A model generated the notes under the pieces. It worked only from the letters and a program-made list of their open reading frames with translations, ran no database searches and had not been told where the DNA came from. Shown piece after piece: positions 43,090-57,648 of a stretch of 64,000 bases of DNA. The DNA is from Entoloma clypeatum (lineage: Eukaryota; Basidiomycota; Agaricomycetes; Agaricales; Entolomataceae): NCBI GenBank assembly GCA_963565915.1, contig OY751496.1, positions 868,001 through 932,000 of the forward strand. Reading direction: 5' to 3'. How positions within the stretch are numbered: the stretch's first letter is position 1; each line of letters begins with the position of its first letter. Made by a program: the position numbers and the translations under genes.

Positions 43090-44533
43090 TCATCACAGCC
43101 TCCTACAGCTGAATCTCACCTCAAACCACAAGTGTTTGCCAGACAACTTGGATTCTTTACCATTCGGAGAGGTAATTTAAATTTATAATTTAATCGAACC
43201 CACTGTTGCATAGGTGAAGACTGACCATATGCCCATTGCGACGCATGATCCCGCCCATGGTTGGTCGGCACCTGAAATCAAACCCTATGGACCGCTTAGC
43301 CTGGACCCCGCTTGTTCATGCTTGCACTACGGCACCACTGTATTTGAAGGTTTGCGGGTATGTAGCTTACATCCAGGACTCCGCCGCGCAATTACTCAGG
43401 TCTGATCCAGGCGTATCGTGGACCAGATGGTGAACGCCGTCTCTTCCGACTGGAGGAGAATGTAAAGCGGCTCCTACGTTCAGCAAAACGAGCCGCTCTT
43501 CCAGTGCGTGCCTCGTTTGTCTTTTCTCGTCCAAGTCCTCAAGTCGGCAGCAAATTAGTCTTTCAAGCCTGACGTACTCTTGAGGCTTCTGATAAAGCTC
43601 ATAATCATTGAGGCGCGGTGGATGCCCACTGAACCTGGTCAGAGCCTATACATCCGCCCCGCCATCATTGGAACGCGTTCCGGTGTGTATAACAGACTGA
43701 AGAATCATACCAGTTCCTCGCTGAACTGGTGACTCAGCTCGGCTTACCAGCCTCCGACTTTGCAACGCTCCTCATCCCCGCCGGCTCTCTCTACTCTGTC
43801 CCTGGATCCTTGTCACCCACGGAATGGAATCCTACATCGATCTTATTCTTAGCCCAAGGAAACATGGTGCGGTCATGGCCCGGTGGAGCGGGCGACCATA
43901 ATCTTGGCGCAAACTACAGGCCGACATTACTCCCGCAACTCATGGTAGCGCATGCAGGCGGATGGGACCAGATTTTGTGGTTGCTCGGAGAGATCGCAAC
44001 GGAGGCTAGGCACAATGAATTTCTTTGTGGTTTTGAGGAGGGAGGATGGAAGTCAAGGTAAAAATAGGATTCTCAACATGAGAGCAATATAATTTGACCA
44101 TTCTTTTCTTGACACAGGTCTGGATGTAGTAACGCCTGCTCTGGATGGTACGATCCTCCCCGGCATCACGCGCGACTCTTGCATAACACTCGTCCGCGCA
44201 CATTCTCCGTCCGCGTTTGCACTCCCAACGATTCCCCGGACCAGCGTTCGCTCACCATGACCGACCTCCCGACCTGTTCTCGTCAGGGAATGCTCGTTGA
44301 GGCATTCGGCGTCGAGACTGGTCAATATTGTGCCTATAGGCAAGATTGGCTGGGATTGCCCTAATAAAGGATACTTGGAAATTATTGAGATTGGTGTCGG
44401 TGATGTGTGTAAGGCGCTGTTTGGTCGACTGGAGGAAATAAGGAGCGCGCCTGGGGGTGGAACGTACGATGCGATGCGTAACGGATGTTTCAATCTATGT
44501 CATATGTTGAGTCCATCCTATCTAACTTACTAG
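43090..44533 (+). pseudogene. Branched-chain aminotransferase-like pseudogene, copy 2
   Basis: Same sequence as 35995-37438, including Asn in place of the PLP lysine and the shift at the EAGTMNFF segment. Sharing of these defects is expected if both are one locus. Confidence 0.73.
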
Positions 44534-45275
44534 AGGACGACAGAAAAGTTTGAAAAATGAACAGATTCCGTGAAATTCTATGTCACACACCAAAGAAAGT
44601 CTTTTTCAGACAACGTCGATAATAACTCAATCTTCAGCGTTCTGCATGGATCACGCTAGAGATTTGTACGGCCTGTCGATCACTATCACAGACTCGGACT
44701 CTCCATTTCATTCGTTAAACCCACTCAGATATCTCTTCAGCTGTTTATTTTGGACGTCTCCTACATCAGAACATCGACCCAGATGTGCACATCGTTCGAG
44801 ATCTCTACTACTACGGCGGTGCCGATGTACATCCCGACTGCTATCTCCCAGTGGGTGGCACTTTCAAATTTCAACGGGTCTGATTTGTGTTGAATGATAA
44901 GGCAAACACGGAGTACTAAACTTCATAATGGTTGGGGGCTCCCACAGGAAGGTGGTGGTGGCACCTGGCTTCACTGGCGAAGTCAGGTACAGACGTCTTC
45001 AAAACTTCAATACAACGTACATAACGCAGTCAAGTATATACACACACCTCTCCGTGGAAGCGAGCCCTAATGAGCCCTAAACAGCGTGGAAATAGCCTTC
45101 ACCTGAGTGAGGTGTCTAGACTTTACTGCCGCTGGCTCCAATTCTGATAAAGTTACGGTCTGCGCGATCTCATTGCGAAGTGCTCAGGGAAGAAGTTTTC
45201 CATCGTGTTCAAAGACACTTATAAGTGCTACTCATTATCCATGGTTGTGCCCTACGTACGACCCACGACCTGCCG

Positions 45276-46112
45276 ATGTCTCTTTTACAACTGGCCGTGA
45301 AGGTAACCAGCTTTCTAACGACGGCGATAGCTGTAAATGTTTCTCTTTCGCCACCAAACCCGCCGGTCAAAGACCATAACGCTTCCGTTCCAAAGACCTT
45401 TTTTGAAGAGTTTATCCAATCGATAACTTTTTTCACCAAAGTGGCGTTTTCCCTCCTTGTCCTACCTTTGGTCGATGCTCATCGGAACCTTGTACAGTCT
45501 ATGGCCTGGTTAGCTGTGCTGTGGGACCTTTTTACGAGCATCACGACATTCTCCTTGCGCAAGCAACATCATATCGGCATTGTGCGACATATATGTTCGA
45601 ACGATCCTGACGCGCTCTGGACCGTACATCCCTTGATGATCGTTGGCGCCGGCGCCACGGTAATTGCTGCAATGCTGAGAACCTGGTTTGCTTCCCGTTA
45701 TGCCGAGGTCTCCGAATCTTTCCGATTGACAGAATTTTTTCGTGTTTCTAGGTGCTTCAAGACCTTGGGCCCATTATTTACGTTCGAGGTAACCATACGA
45801 CCAAAGCATGAGCTGATCACGAGTGGGCCCTACGCATGGGTGCGGCATCCAAGTTACACAGGAATTTACGGGACATTGCTCGGCGCCTCGGCTGTCCTCG
45901 GCGCACCAGGTTCATGGATGATGGAGTGCGGCTTGTTCAAGAGTGGCAGCACGTTTCTTCTAGTCTTATGGTTGGCCAAGTGTCTCTTCGTGTTCAAGGG
46001 TATGAGTGTGCGTTTAGCGGTGGAGGACAAAATCTTGAAAGGCGCCTTCGGCGAAAGGTGGGAACAGTATGCGAAGGAGGTCCCTAAAAGTCTTTTGCCA
46101 GGCGTTATATGA
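45276..46112 (+). CDS. Isoprenylcysteine carboxyl methyltransferase-like membrane protein, copy 2
   Basis: Identical translation to the gene at 38181-39017; see that entry for motifs. It probably represents the same gene. Confidence 0.78.
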   Translation: MSLLQLAVKVTSFLTTAIAVNVSLSPPNPPVKDHNASVPKTFFEEFIQSITFFTKVAFSLLVLPLVDAHRNLVQSMAWLAVLWDLFTSITTFSLRKQHHIGIVRHICSNDPDALWTVHPLMIVGAGATVIAAMLRTWFASRYAEVSESFRLTEFFRVSRCFKTLGPLFTFEVTIRPKHELITSGPYAWVRHPSYTGIYGTLLGASAVLGAPGSWMMECGLFKSGSTFLLVLWLAKCLFVFKGMSVRLAVEDKILKGAFGERWEQYAKEVPKSLLPGVI

Positions 46113-46802
46113 CAAGATGAACTAAACCGCTTCCCACCGCCCTTGTATTATCGCTATCTTGGTAATTTATCTGAATTTCAATTTATTGCCAGTCGTTGTT
46201 GCAGATGAATATGGCTACTCACGATATGTCTTTTGTCTAACAAGGTTCCAAGTTGAACATCGAATTGTGGAAACTTGTGGATCATCAATAACACCAGTAC
46301 CAGCGTAGTGTACAACCCGCTGGGTGGAGGCTAACTTTGTGATCATTAACCTCTTGCGCACGGGCATCGTTGCTTCTCTTTCGAAGGACAAGGACCCGTG
46401 CGTGGTGGAGCAGGCTGTATTCATCCAAGGGCAAATCAAAGACAGAAGGCTGGGGGAAGATAGATAGACATCAGAATCACAGTAGTAGACTCGCTGATCA
46501 TGGGGTGCTTAAGTTGATGCGTACCTGCAAACACGTTTTGCTTACCAGCAGTGGGCGCTCAAACGATGAAAAGTTGAAACCATCACGTCAAAACACAGTG
46601 CAATGCTGGACGCTGGGGAAGGAGCATAAGTAGGCTTGATGACATACATGAGTTCTGGAAGGTCGACGTCGCATCCTGTCAATTAACAGAAGTCAGCCAA
46701 AGTGCCTCAGAGCCTATCACTCGTTTAAAGGGTAACCTTGCATGCACGCAAAAATCGGGACAGCCAACGCTGATACGTGTGACGGCAACTTTCAAGTAGG
46801 GG

Positions 46803-47021
46803 TCAAACCGCCCAAGGCTGGCAGGGAGTATCCCGCGATAGCCCCGGACGGAAGGGTATTATCGTAGCTGCGACTTGTTTCGAAGTCGATGTAGGCAACG
46901 CGCCCTTCGGAATATTCCTTAGGAACAGTTGGAATCCGGCGTGGTCGAGGGTAAGACCTCGAAGATTCTCGATCACGACCTCGTATTCTTTGAATTCAAC
47001 GGTTGATCTGCGTTCACCCAT
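46803..47021 (-). pseudogene. CmcJ/AsaB-like fragment, copy 2
   Basis: Identical to 39708-39926, with the same weak family resemblance. Confidence 0.28.
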
Positions 47022-47083
47022 TGTTGCAGCCTTGTAGATGTGGTTATATTTGCACGGTTACGGAAAAGAAAAAAGGATATCAC

Positions 47084-48026
47084 TCAGAAAATTTCACTAA
47101 ACATACTACCGTCGACCGGACCTCCTTCCTCCAACCTGTCTCCCAATCTCTTCAATGCTAGCATCTGGCGGATGGATCTTCGTCCACCCACAGCACAACC
47201 TGTGCCAAACGCCCACATAGGTGCTGACGTAGGCTGGAGGGTATCCCATATCAGTCTCCAAATAGGTGCCGTGCCTACAGCGATGTCTGGTTGATCCTCA
47301 TGGAGGCGAGCACGGATTTTATCGGCGTGTTCAACGGAATACCGGATGAGCATAGTACGTATGGGCTGATGAAGCGGTTGAATATCCAACAAATCGATGA
47401 TCTTTCTGAGCTCTTGAACGGTCTTGTCTCTCGCAGACTGTTGGGCGGGTCGAATGAAATTCTGAATAAGGGAAATTCTGGAAGGACTCAGAGAGAGAGA
47501 GACGGTAATGCATACCTCGTACGTCTCCACGGTGGCGACTTGATGCGTGATGTTTTCGACCGCCTCAGCAATAGAGTTGAGCCTTTCGAGACCATCGGAA
47601 AGAATGTTCATGGCGTCACGACGAAGATGTTCGACATCGGCACGGTTTCCATAAACAGTGCGGCTCGAAAGCAGAGCTTCAACACGGACGTGGCCCCAAG
47701 CCCAATCCGGTCCTTGCCAGATACACATCAGGGATATTTCGCGCCCACAAGCTTCGGCTAGCCCTAGAAATCATGAGAGATACAAACAAGAGCAACGACA
47801 TGGGGGACAGGAAACTTGGGGACTCACTTTCACGAAGATCTATAGGTTCGCCAGTGCGCTCATGCTCTTTTAGTACGATGAGGATATCGACGTCGGATTC
47901 TTCATGGGAACGGTTAAGGCTGACGGATCCGAAAATGCCTGCCCAGAGGATGTCTTGTTGATACTCCTCTTCCTGCCAGATGGAAGCCATCCGTTTGCGC
48001 ATTTCATCGAAGGTGGGAATGGACAT
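47084..48026 (-). CDS. MNT-type nucleotidyltransferase with HEPN-like motif, copy 2
   Basis: Identical to 39989-40931 (exons 48026-47828, 47757-47516 and 47461-47084). It probably represents the same gene. Confidence 0.7.
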
Positions 48027-48200
48027 GATGGAAGGAGTTTCAGGCAGAGCCAGGCTCCTAAACCATCCCCTCGACAAGGTTGAAACGCGTTGTCTATCAG
48101 GTTGGACATTGTATTGCACGTGCAAATAATTAGATACATATTCAACGCGTTTTCAACCTTGTCACGAACCCGCTTGCAGACAGACCAACTCCAAGGATCT

Positions 48201-48902
48201 ATGGAAGAAGGCACCAAGACCAAAAAGACCGTCTTTGTTGGTGGCATCGGCGACGACGTGGATGAAGCTGTCATATACGAGCATTTCACAACATTCGGTC
48301 TGTTCTCCAAAGACTTGTCTTGGTCTATACAACTCATCATATCATCATCATCATAGGGGACATAATAGAGGTACAACTGCCATCGGCGGTGATGAATCCT
48401 CACCAGCAAACCGGTCAGGACAATCCACTTGTTTGAGCGACGGGGAAACAAACCATGGTCCGCTCATGTCTAATATATATATATCTATGCAGAAGCCAAA
48501 CACCGAGGATTCGCCTTCGTGACATACGGCTCGTCCGCTGATGCACAAGACGCGATCGATAACATGGACATGAACGAGCTGCGCGGGAGGGTTCTCAAAG
48601 TGAATCTGGCGAGGCCCATGAAACACGTCGCGCAACTACCTGGAAACAGAGCTGGTATATGTCGTCGAGACATCATCAATCATCAACTCTCAGAAAATTT
48701 TGACATGTTTTTTCTTTTTTTTACAGTATGGGAGTCAGAGGAATGGCTGAAGCAGCATCTAAAACCCCTCGATCAAAGTGAGTTGGTTCCTTGGTTCAAT
48801 CCCGTGTGCTTTGCCCATTTTTTTTTGAAAATAGGTCGGGGAGGAGCAAAACAACCGACCGACGAGGAAGCACCCGACGCCGAAGAAGCCATGGAAGAAT
48901 AA
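48201..48902 (+). CDS. PPIE-like RRM protein, copy 2
   Basis: Identical to 41106-41807 (exons 48201-48297, 48357-48413, 48493-48654, 48727-48777 and 48835-48902). Here the 3' flank is intact (acccctttt..., AT-rich, possible poly(A) signal cataaaaatg near 48,990), so this is the better copy for annotation. Confidence 0.87.
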
Positions 48903-49111
48903 GCCTACCCCTTTTAACATACTCGTCGTATCACCCACTCATTCACAAGATTGTATAATAAGTCCATTATCCTATTTAAACACGAAAAATCATAAAAATG
49001 ACTACAACAATATAACATGGCAAAAAAAATAACAGTGCAAAGGTGCAGTGGAATCAGTCAAAACCAAGCAAAAAAACATAGCATAGTGATACAACATCCT
49101 TCTCCTCAGGC

Positions 49112-51479
49112 TCACGTAGTTCCGTGTCTTTTCAGCGCCGCCGGCTTGGACAACAGCATCCTTCCCTTGGCGACCTTTTCCGAAATCCGTTCCACCACCC
49201 CACCCTCGTCCTCCCCCTCGTCCTCCTCCAGTGACTTCTTGATGAGGTACTCCATCGTCATACCCTCACCCTCACCAGTCCCCCTGCGCATGCTCGCCGC
49301 GAACACCGTCGGCGCAACATCGGTGTTGAAATCCGGGAGCCGTTCATTCTGCAGATCAGACTTCCGCCTAAGTGGAAAACGCAAGATCAGCTTTTTAGGG
49401 AAGGGGACCGAGATGAGAAACGGCTTGACGTACGCCTCGTCGAATGTCCGGATCGTCCGCACGATCTGAGCTCCTGAGACGCCAAGCGCGTCCGAACCGG
49501 GAGTTGCAGGATTGACTGCCAGCTCCGTCGCATTCTCAGATTCCTCGCTGTTTAAATCAAATTAATGACCACGATATCTGAGAAAAGGAAGAAGCACGAA
49601 CCGGAGTATCTGATACACCCTTTGCATCTTCCCAACTGCACGGATCTTCCGCTTGATTTCATCCCGCCGTTTCTGTATGTCCTCCGCAGACATTCCGGGC
49701 TCTGCTGCCGCCGCGTCTGGCTCTGACAGCTCTTCCTCACTACACACGCTCAGGAGTGCCAATAACATGTCAGCAACTGAATAGATCATCATATCAGCAA
49801 AAACAACAACCCCCTCTGTGGAGATTTGAGACGCACTTTTCGCACCCACGAATGGCAAACTCCACGTGAACGCGTCAATGAAATTCGGAAGCCAATAAGG
49901 ATGTGGACTGCAGTTGAACTGTCGGATGGTGATGTTCTTGTTTGCATATTTCAACACAGCACCCCGATTGCGGTAAACGTCGAGATAGTTTGGTGCGGAG
50001 AAGATCGTAATGACAGAAGGGAATTTTTTTGTTGGTGTCTTGCGATGCATGGTGTACCTGTTCGGAAGCCTTGTCGTCATCTCGTTCGATTCAGGAAAAC
50101 CCAAGGAAGTACTAACCCAGCATCTTGGGCTTCATGCCCCCGAATGATACCGAGGAGTCCATTTCGCTCAAGGAATTGACACGATGCCTCGTATCTGCGT
50201 ATAATCAGAAACCTCAGCTGATGATGAAGGTTGGAAAACTGAAAGTGGGACCAACGTGAAGAAGTACGAGCATCCTCGTGTTGCGTTGTGCAGGTACGTT
50301 GTGCCAAGGGGTAATCCTGCACCGTGCACCGAGGGCTCCTGCTCATGTCCATAGGTCGCTATCGGGTCCGACCAAAGCAGATCACATAGAAGTCCATGTG
50401 AGCCAGGTTCTTGGAATCTGTTAATCTAAACAAATCTGGTTAAGCTTCGTCAAGAATTGAGAAGGGGGACAATACCTGACGGAGGTCGTTGAGAGAAATC
50501 AATTCGGGAGAAAGGCCTCCGTGAACACAGAAGAAACGGCCATCGACGAGAGCGGTGATCGGGAGGGCACAGAATGACCGTATGCACGCTTCATAGACGC
50601 GTTCAGAATACTTGTGAAGACCTGACGGAGTGTGTTTGAACAACGCGAAATCAGAAAAACAAGTATTTTACATTCGCGTTTGAAAGTGAAATATTCGGTG
50701 AGGTGCCGGCATTCGTGATTGCCTCGTAGAAGGGTGACTTTGCTGGGATACCAAATCTTCAGGCTATATAGATACAATAGGCACTGGACATAACGCAATG
50801 AAGACTTTGCAGATGTAGGGATGTGACGAAGGGATTACCTCAATGCCGAAAGATCCCCGATCGACGTAGTCTCCCAAAAAGAGATAGTTATTTTCCTCTA
50901 CAGGGCCTCCAACTTCGAATAATTTCATCAAATCATACTAGATATTCAGACCAAAAAAAATGGTGAACAAGGATCCAGAGCAAACCCCATCGTCACTCAC
51001 ATATTGCCCATGTATATCTCCACATACTAGAAGAAAAAAAACCATGAGCGGAAGAACACAAAAAGCAAAAGAAACAACATCTCCACGCACTAGTTACAGG
51101 ACTCTTGATATCCACCAAATTCGGCTCTCTCGACAGCACCTCCGTGGCTTGTTGCAAAATGGATAGGGCTTGCGCCTCCGTGAGGCGGCCCTCGCGAAGG
51201 AAATGCTCCTTGAGGTACTTTGGATTCGGCTTCAGCTCACCACGATCAGCCTTCACATACAGCTCCGCATCCGTCGGTCGGTGGGCCGCAGGCTCTGGTA
51301 CCTGATGCGCAATCAGAACGATCGTGAGCCATCCAGCGCTTATGTAGCCCAGAAAAACTTTGTGGATCTGCACCCACGTTCTTGATCGGTCGCTCGTGCA
51401 CGTTTTCTGGCACGTAGAAATGCGGGGGGAGGCCTGTTCTGGCGGGGGCCTCCGGGGCAACGTCTGGGGGTTGTGCCAT
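49112..51479 (-). CDS. CNA1: Calcineurin A, catalytic subunit of the Ca2+/calmodulin-dependent phosphatase PP2B
   Basis: Twelve exons on the minus strand give about 569 residues, from [12 protein letters not shown] to a C-terminal KRHGTT. The phosphatase core is complete: [54 protein letters not shown] and [12 protein letters not shown] supply the metal and catalytic Asp, His and Asn residues. The calcineurin-B-binding helix region ([20 protein letters not shown]) follows. The calmodulin-binding segment ([20 protein letters not shown]) and an autoinhibitory-like segment ([19 protein letters not shown]) come next. CGDIHGQY is made with a 26-nt micro-exon (51026-51001). The family dephosphorylates Crz1/NFAT-type factors in calcium signalling. 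All splice phases close, and no damage is seen. Confidence 0.93.
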
Positions 51480-51916
51480 TCCTCAATCGGTACAGGTAAG
51501 GGGCGGGGTGGGGGTTATCCAGGAGAAGGAACGAGGGAGGATAAGAAAATATAGACGGGATACAAAACGCGCCGACCCAGACGTCGTGATGCAAGCGATC
51601 CCATATTTGGCCATGTTGTACCCCTAGCACCAGGAGAGTCCCAACGCCGAGGGCGACATTTGTCACCCCGTGCGAGCTCGTCGTTTGAGCCAGCGTCAAG
51701 ATTGATATTGGGTGAGGAGGTACTTTGACCGAAAGAAGCGTGCAGAATGAAAATAAGATGGGGTCTAAAAATTTCACATCTGCCGATCCTGGAAGGCTGT
51801 GCGCCGGAAACAAACCTGATAAGAAACGAGGAAACAACGTTAATACAAAATTTTTTAGCTATCTCTCAACACAAATCCCGAGGGCATTCCAGGGTAACTT
51901 TTTTTTTTTTTCCCAA
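51480..51916. other. Intergenic region upstream of calcineurin A
   Basis: This is the 437 bp between the calcineurin start and the 3' end of Arg5,6, both on the minus strand. No gene is seen; it should hold the calcineurin promoter and the Arg5,6 terminator. A T tract lies at about 51,898-51,911. Confidence 0.5.
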
Positions 51917-54963
<3,047 letters not shown>

Positions 54964-55498
54964 AATGGACGTTGGGGGACCTGGGAGACAGGAGGGATTT
55001 AACGGGATTTTTTCTTAGTATGTAGGGTGATCAAGAATGACTCGGCTATAACCGCCTCTACTCGCCACCACATGCACAAAGTACTGTCAGATGAGGAATG
55101 CCAAGGTGCTCCTCATAGTTTGAGCCAAACAGAGACGAATAATAACCGCCATCCGTGAAGAAGGTTGGCACTAGGCAAATCATGAGAATAAGTATGTATG
55201 TACAAAAGTGATCAATCAGGACCTTAGGCAGTTGAGGAGATGAGAGGTCGGCGAGGTATTTAAATCAGAAGGAAGGGCGAATGCGTTTCCCTGTTCTTGA
55301 ATGAAGGTAAACGGAGTGTGATCAACGAGAAGAGAATCGTCGGATGAGGCACCTGGTAATGGGGGAAAAACGTTATGATATTTGCCGAGTATGATAGTAT
55401 GATACAAAGTAGGCGTGAGCCTCAAAGTCCCAGAAATAGTACATACAAAAGGTATAATGATAGTTGAGTCTTGAACGAGGACAGTCGCTCTTCTAGTT
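54964..55498. other. Intergenic between hydrolase 3' end and Arg5,6 start
   Basis: No gene seen. It holds the Arg5,6 upstream region and the 3' end of the minus-strand hydrolase. I found no convincing TATA box or regulator site. Confidence 0.5.
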
Positions 55499-57031
55499 TC
55501 ATATAACCCGCGAATCCTCCTCAGCAAGACTCGCAATAAAGTCCGCGACGGCTGGCCAGTATCCCGTTTGCACACAGGTATCGTCTAAAAAGTAGGAGAG
55601 GAACCCAATGTCAATAGCACGGCTCCGTTCACGGCAAAAGTACAAGAAGAAAAACTCACTGTGACCTCCATACTCAAACTCCATAAACTTCGCCCGCTCC
55701 AAACCGACTTTATACTCCTTCCCTCCCAGCGTCTTCTTCTCCCCTCGTTTCGCCACCGTTTCCCAAAGTGCGCGCATGTGCTCTCTTGGCACAATCTCGT
55801 CCTGGGCGCCGCTGAGCATCAGGATGGGCGTCGTCGCTGGGATGAGCGGAATTTTGGATGCCGAGTCCCATTTTTGGTGGCAGAGGAATGAGAAAGGGCC
55901 GAGGAAAGGTAGTGCGTGCGGAACCAGGTTGGGGAGAGAGGTGAAGGTGTTTTCGAGGATGAGGGCGCGAATCTGTTGAGAATGAATAAGGAATATTAGG
56001 AGGTGTATATATGATGTACCTTTACAGGGTTTCGGCTGGCGAGGTCGATGGATACAGCACCTCCGATTGACTGTCCATAGAGGATCTGCAACGCAGGAAG
56101 ATGTTTGAGGTGCAAAATAACATTTGAGAGGGACGAGACCTTACAATTGGCGTTTTGGAGAAGGCGGGATCAGATGTAATGTAATCAAGCGCGGTCTGAG
56201 AATCGAGTTGTATGCCTAGAAAATTATCTGAACCAGAGAAATGCGAGGATATATGCGCAACTTACCCTGTTCCGATGGTGACCCCTCTGACAAACCGTAA
56301 CTGAGAGAAGGTGAGCAAGACATTGGGATACTAGCTGCATATACGCACCCTCGATAGGACATCATCAATACGTTGCACCGCATCTTCATGTAGAAGACTT
56401 TTGCCAAAGGGATGCGATGACCGTGATTTCCTCCGTTTCCGTGGAACATGATGACGGTCGGTCGACTGGCAATGAACTGGGACGTTGATGAGTGGCAAGA
56501 ACACGCAATTTCAAAAATAACAAACACCTCTTCTTCCGTCTCATAATCATCTTCGTTCCCGGAAAGACGGACTGCTTCCGGGTGTGAGGTGGAAAGCGAT
56601 CTTTTCTGAGGGAGAAGGTAACATCGCAGCTTGATCTTGTCCGGAGTCTGCAGTTCGAGGTCTTCAAAAGGTAGCCCATACTCGCTCGGACGCGGAATTT
56701 CTGTTAAAGTGAATTCCCGGCTTCAGTCGGTGGGTAGAACGCAAGAGGGGTTATGCTACGAACCTATCCGCGACCCCGGCGGAAATGCTGAGGGGTAAAT
56801 CAGGAAGTTTTGACCATACCACAAGAGCCCCGCGCCTGTGTGCCTGTTGTCAGTTTTGAGGTTTCTTATCAAGAATTTCGGGGGCCTTCTTGGACGCACC
56901 AACGGTGGATAAAGTCACAGCGGTCGCGAGAGTCCCCTAGGTATATGTTTTCTTCAACATAGTTCGGTTCAGTAGCAGCAGAAGAATTGCACCTTTGCGA
57001 ACGTCTCGAGGGTGGGTAAGAAGTCGGGCAT
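55499..57031 (-). CDS. Alpha/beta hydrolase of the BEM46/ABHD13 family
   Basis: Read on the minus strand from MPDFLPTLETFAK (57,031), with short exons 57031-56993, 56936-56896 and 56843 onward. An N-terminal hydrophobic segment (GTLATAVTLSTVGA, then AGLLWYGQNFLIYPSAF) suggests a signal anchor. The hydrolase core has RPTVIMFHGNGGNHGHRIPL (oxyanion region), CNVLMMSYRG-YGLSEGSPSEQ and the nucleophile elbow YGQSIGGAVSIDLASRNP (Ser). ILMLSGAQDEIVP supplies the Asp, and the GGHS-D joint at an intron supplies the catalytic His. It ends ADFIASLAEEDSRVI. BEM46 proteins are ER or plasma-membrane associated in fungi and influence polarity; the substrate is unknown. The length, about 330-340 residues, fits the family. 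Confidence 0.87.
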
Positions 57032-57548
57032 GGAAGGGTGCCACCAACAAGTGGCTTCGACTTGTGTGCACGTGCTTTTAACGGAATTGACAACATCACG
57101 GCTCTCCACCCGAACCCTCTGCTCTACAAAACTTTTCCAGGGTTCAGAAGGTGTGCACACGTAAAACAATTTTTTTGAATGTCACATCCCGTATCATCAT
57201 TCTGTGCGTGTTATGATGAGACTAAACATAGATACCCTAATTGTCAACTTGCCAGTGAATCGTCTCCGTTGAACAAGAATGCCTTGCGAGCTTTGGATGG
57301 TCTACTCTTCTGAAACACCTTGGAGTTTCGGAAACATATGTAGTTGTGGCAGCTCGAAAGCCATGGCGCCCGCCCTGATATACATGATATCTTGAGTGAT
57401 GTCCCAGCCTCCGAAAGACCCACGACTCTTCGGAAGAGCGACACGCGAATAGGGCTGGGATGATTGAACTAACCATTCTCAGAATAACTCACCAATAAAT
57501 CTCTAGAGCCCTGTGTGCTTATTTTGCCACCGCAACGCGTCGCCGCCC
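57032..57548. other. Intergenic, divergent promoters
   Basis: It lies between the hydrolase start (minus) and the TATA box of the secreted-protein gene (plus). No coding is recognised. Confidence 0.5.
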
Positions 57549-57555
57549 TATAAAA
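57549..57555 (+). promoter_or_regulatory. TATA box of the secreted Pro-rich protein gene
   Basis: A tataaaa heptamer lies 94 bp upstream of the ATG at 57,649. It is followed by a C/T-rich stretch (cctcactgtttaccccgctatcttc), a layout common for strongly expressed fungal genes. Confidence 0.65.
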
Positions 57556-57648
57556 GATTTCGGACCATGGAGCTGCTCCTTCATCGACTTGTCTCTCGCC
57601 TCACTGTTTACCCCGCTATCTTCTAGCACCCACATTCCTTCACAAGAA

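Larger units (their letters stand above)
42012..48906. repeat. 6,895-bp block, copy 2 (right contig end)
   Basis: Same sequence as 34917-41811, offset 7,095. I saw no difference in the stretches compared and all translations agree. Its right edge continues without break into the calcineurin gene region, while copy 1 is continuous with the left flank. Confidence 0.9.

Noticed and set aside
34917..48906. Recent segmental duplication
   Set aside because: Identity, contact with a round 200-N gap and the position of the flanks fit contig overlap better; kept as a finding with a test.
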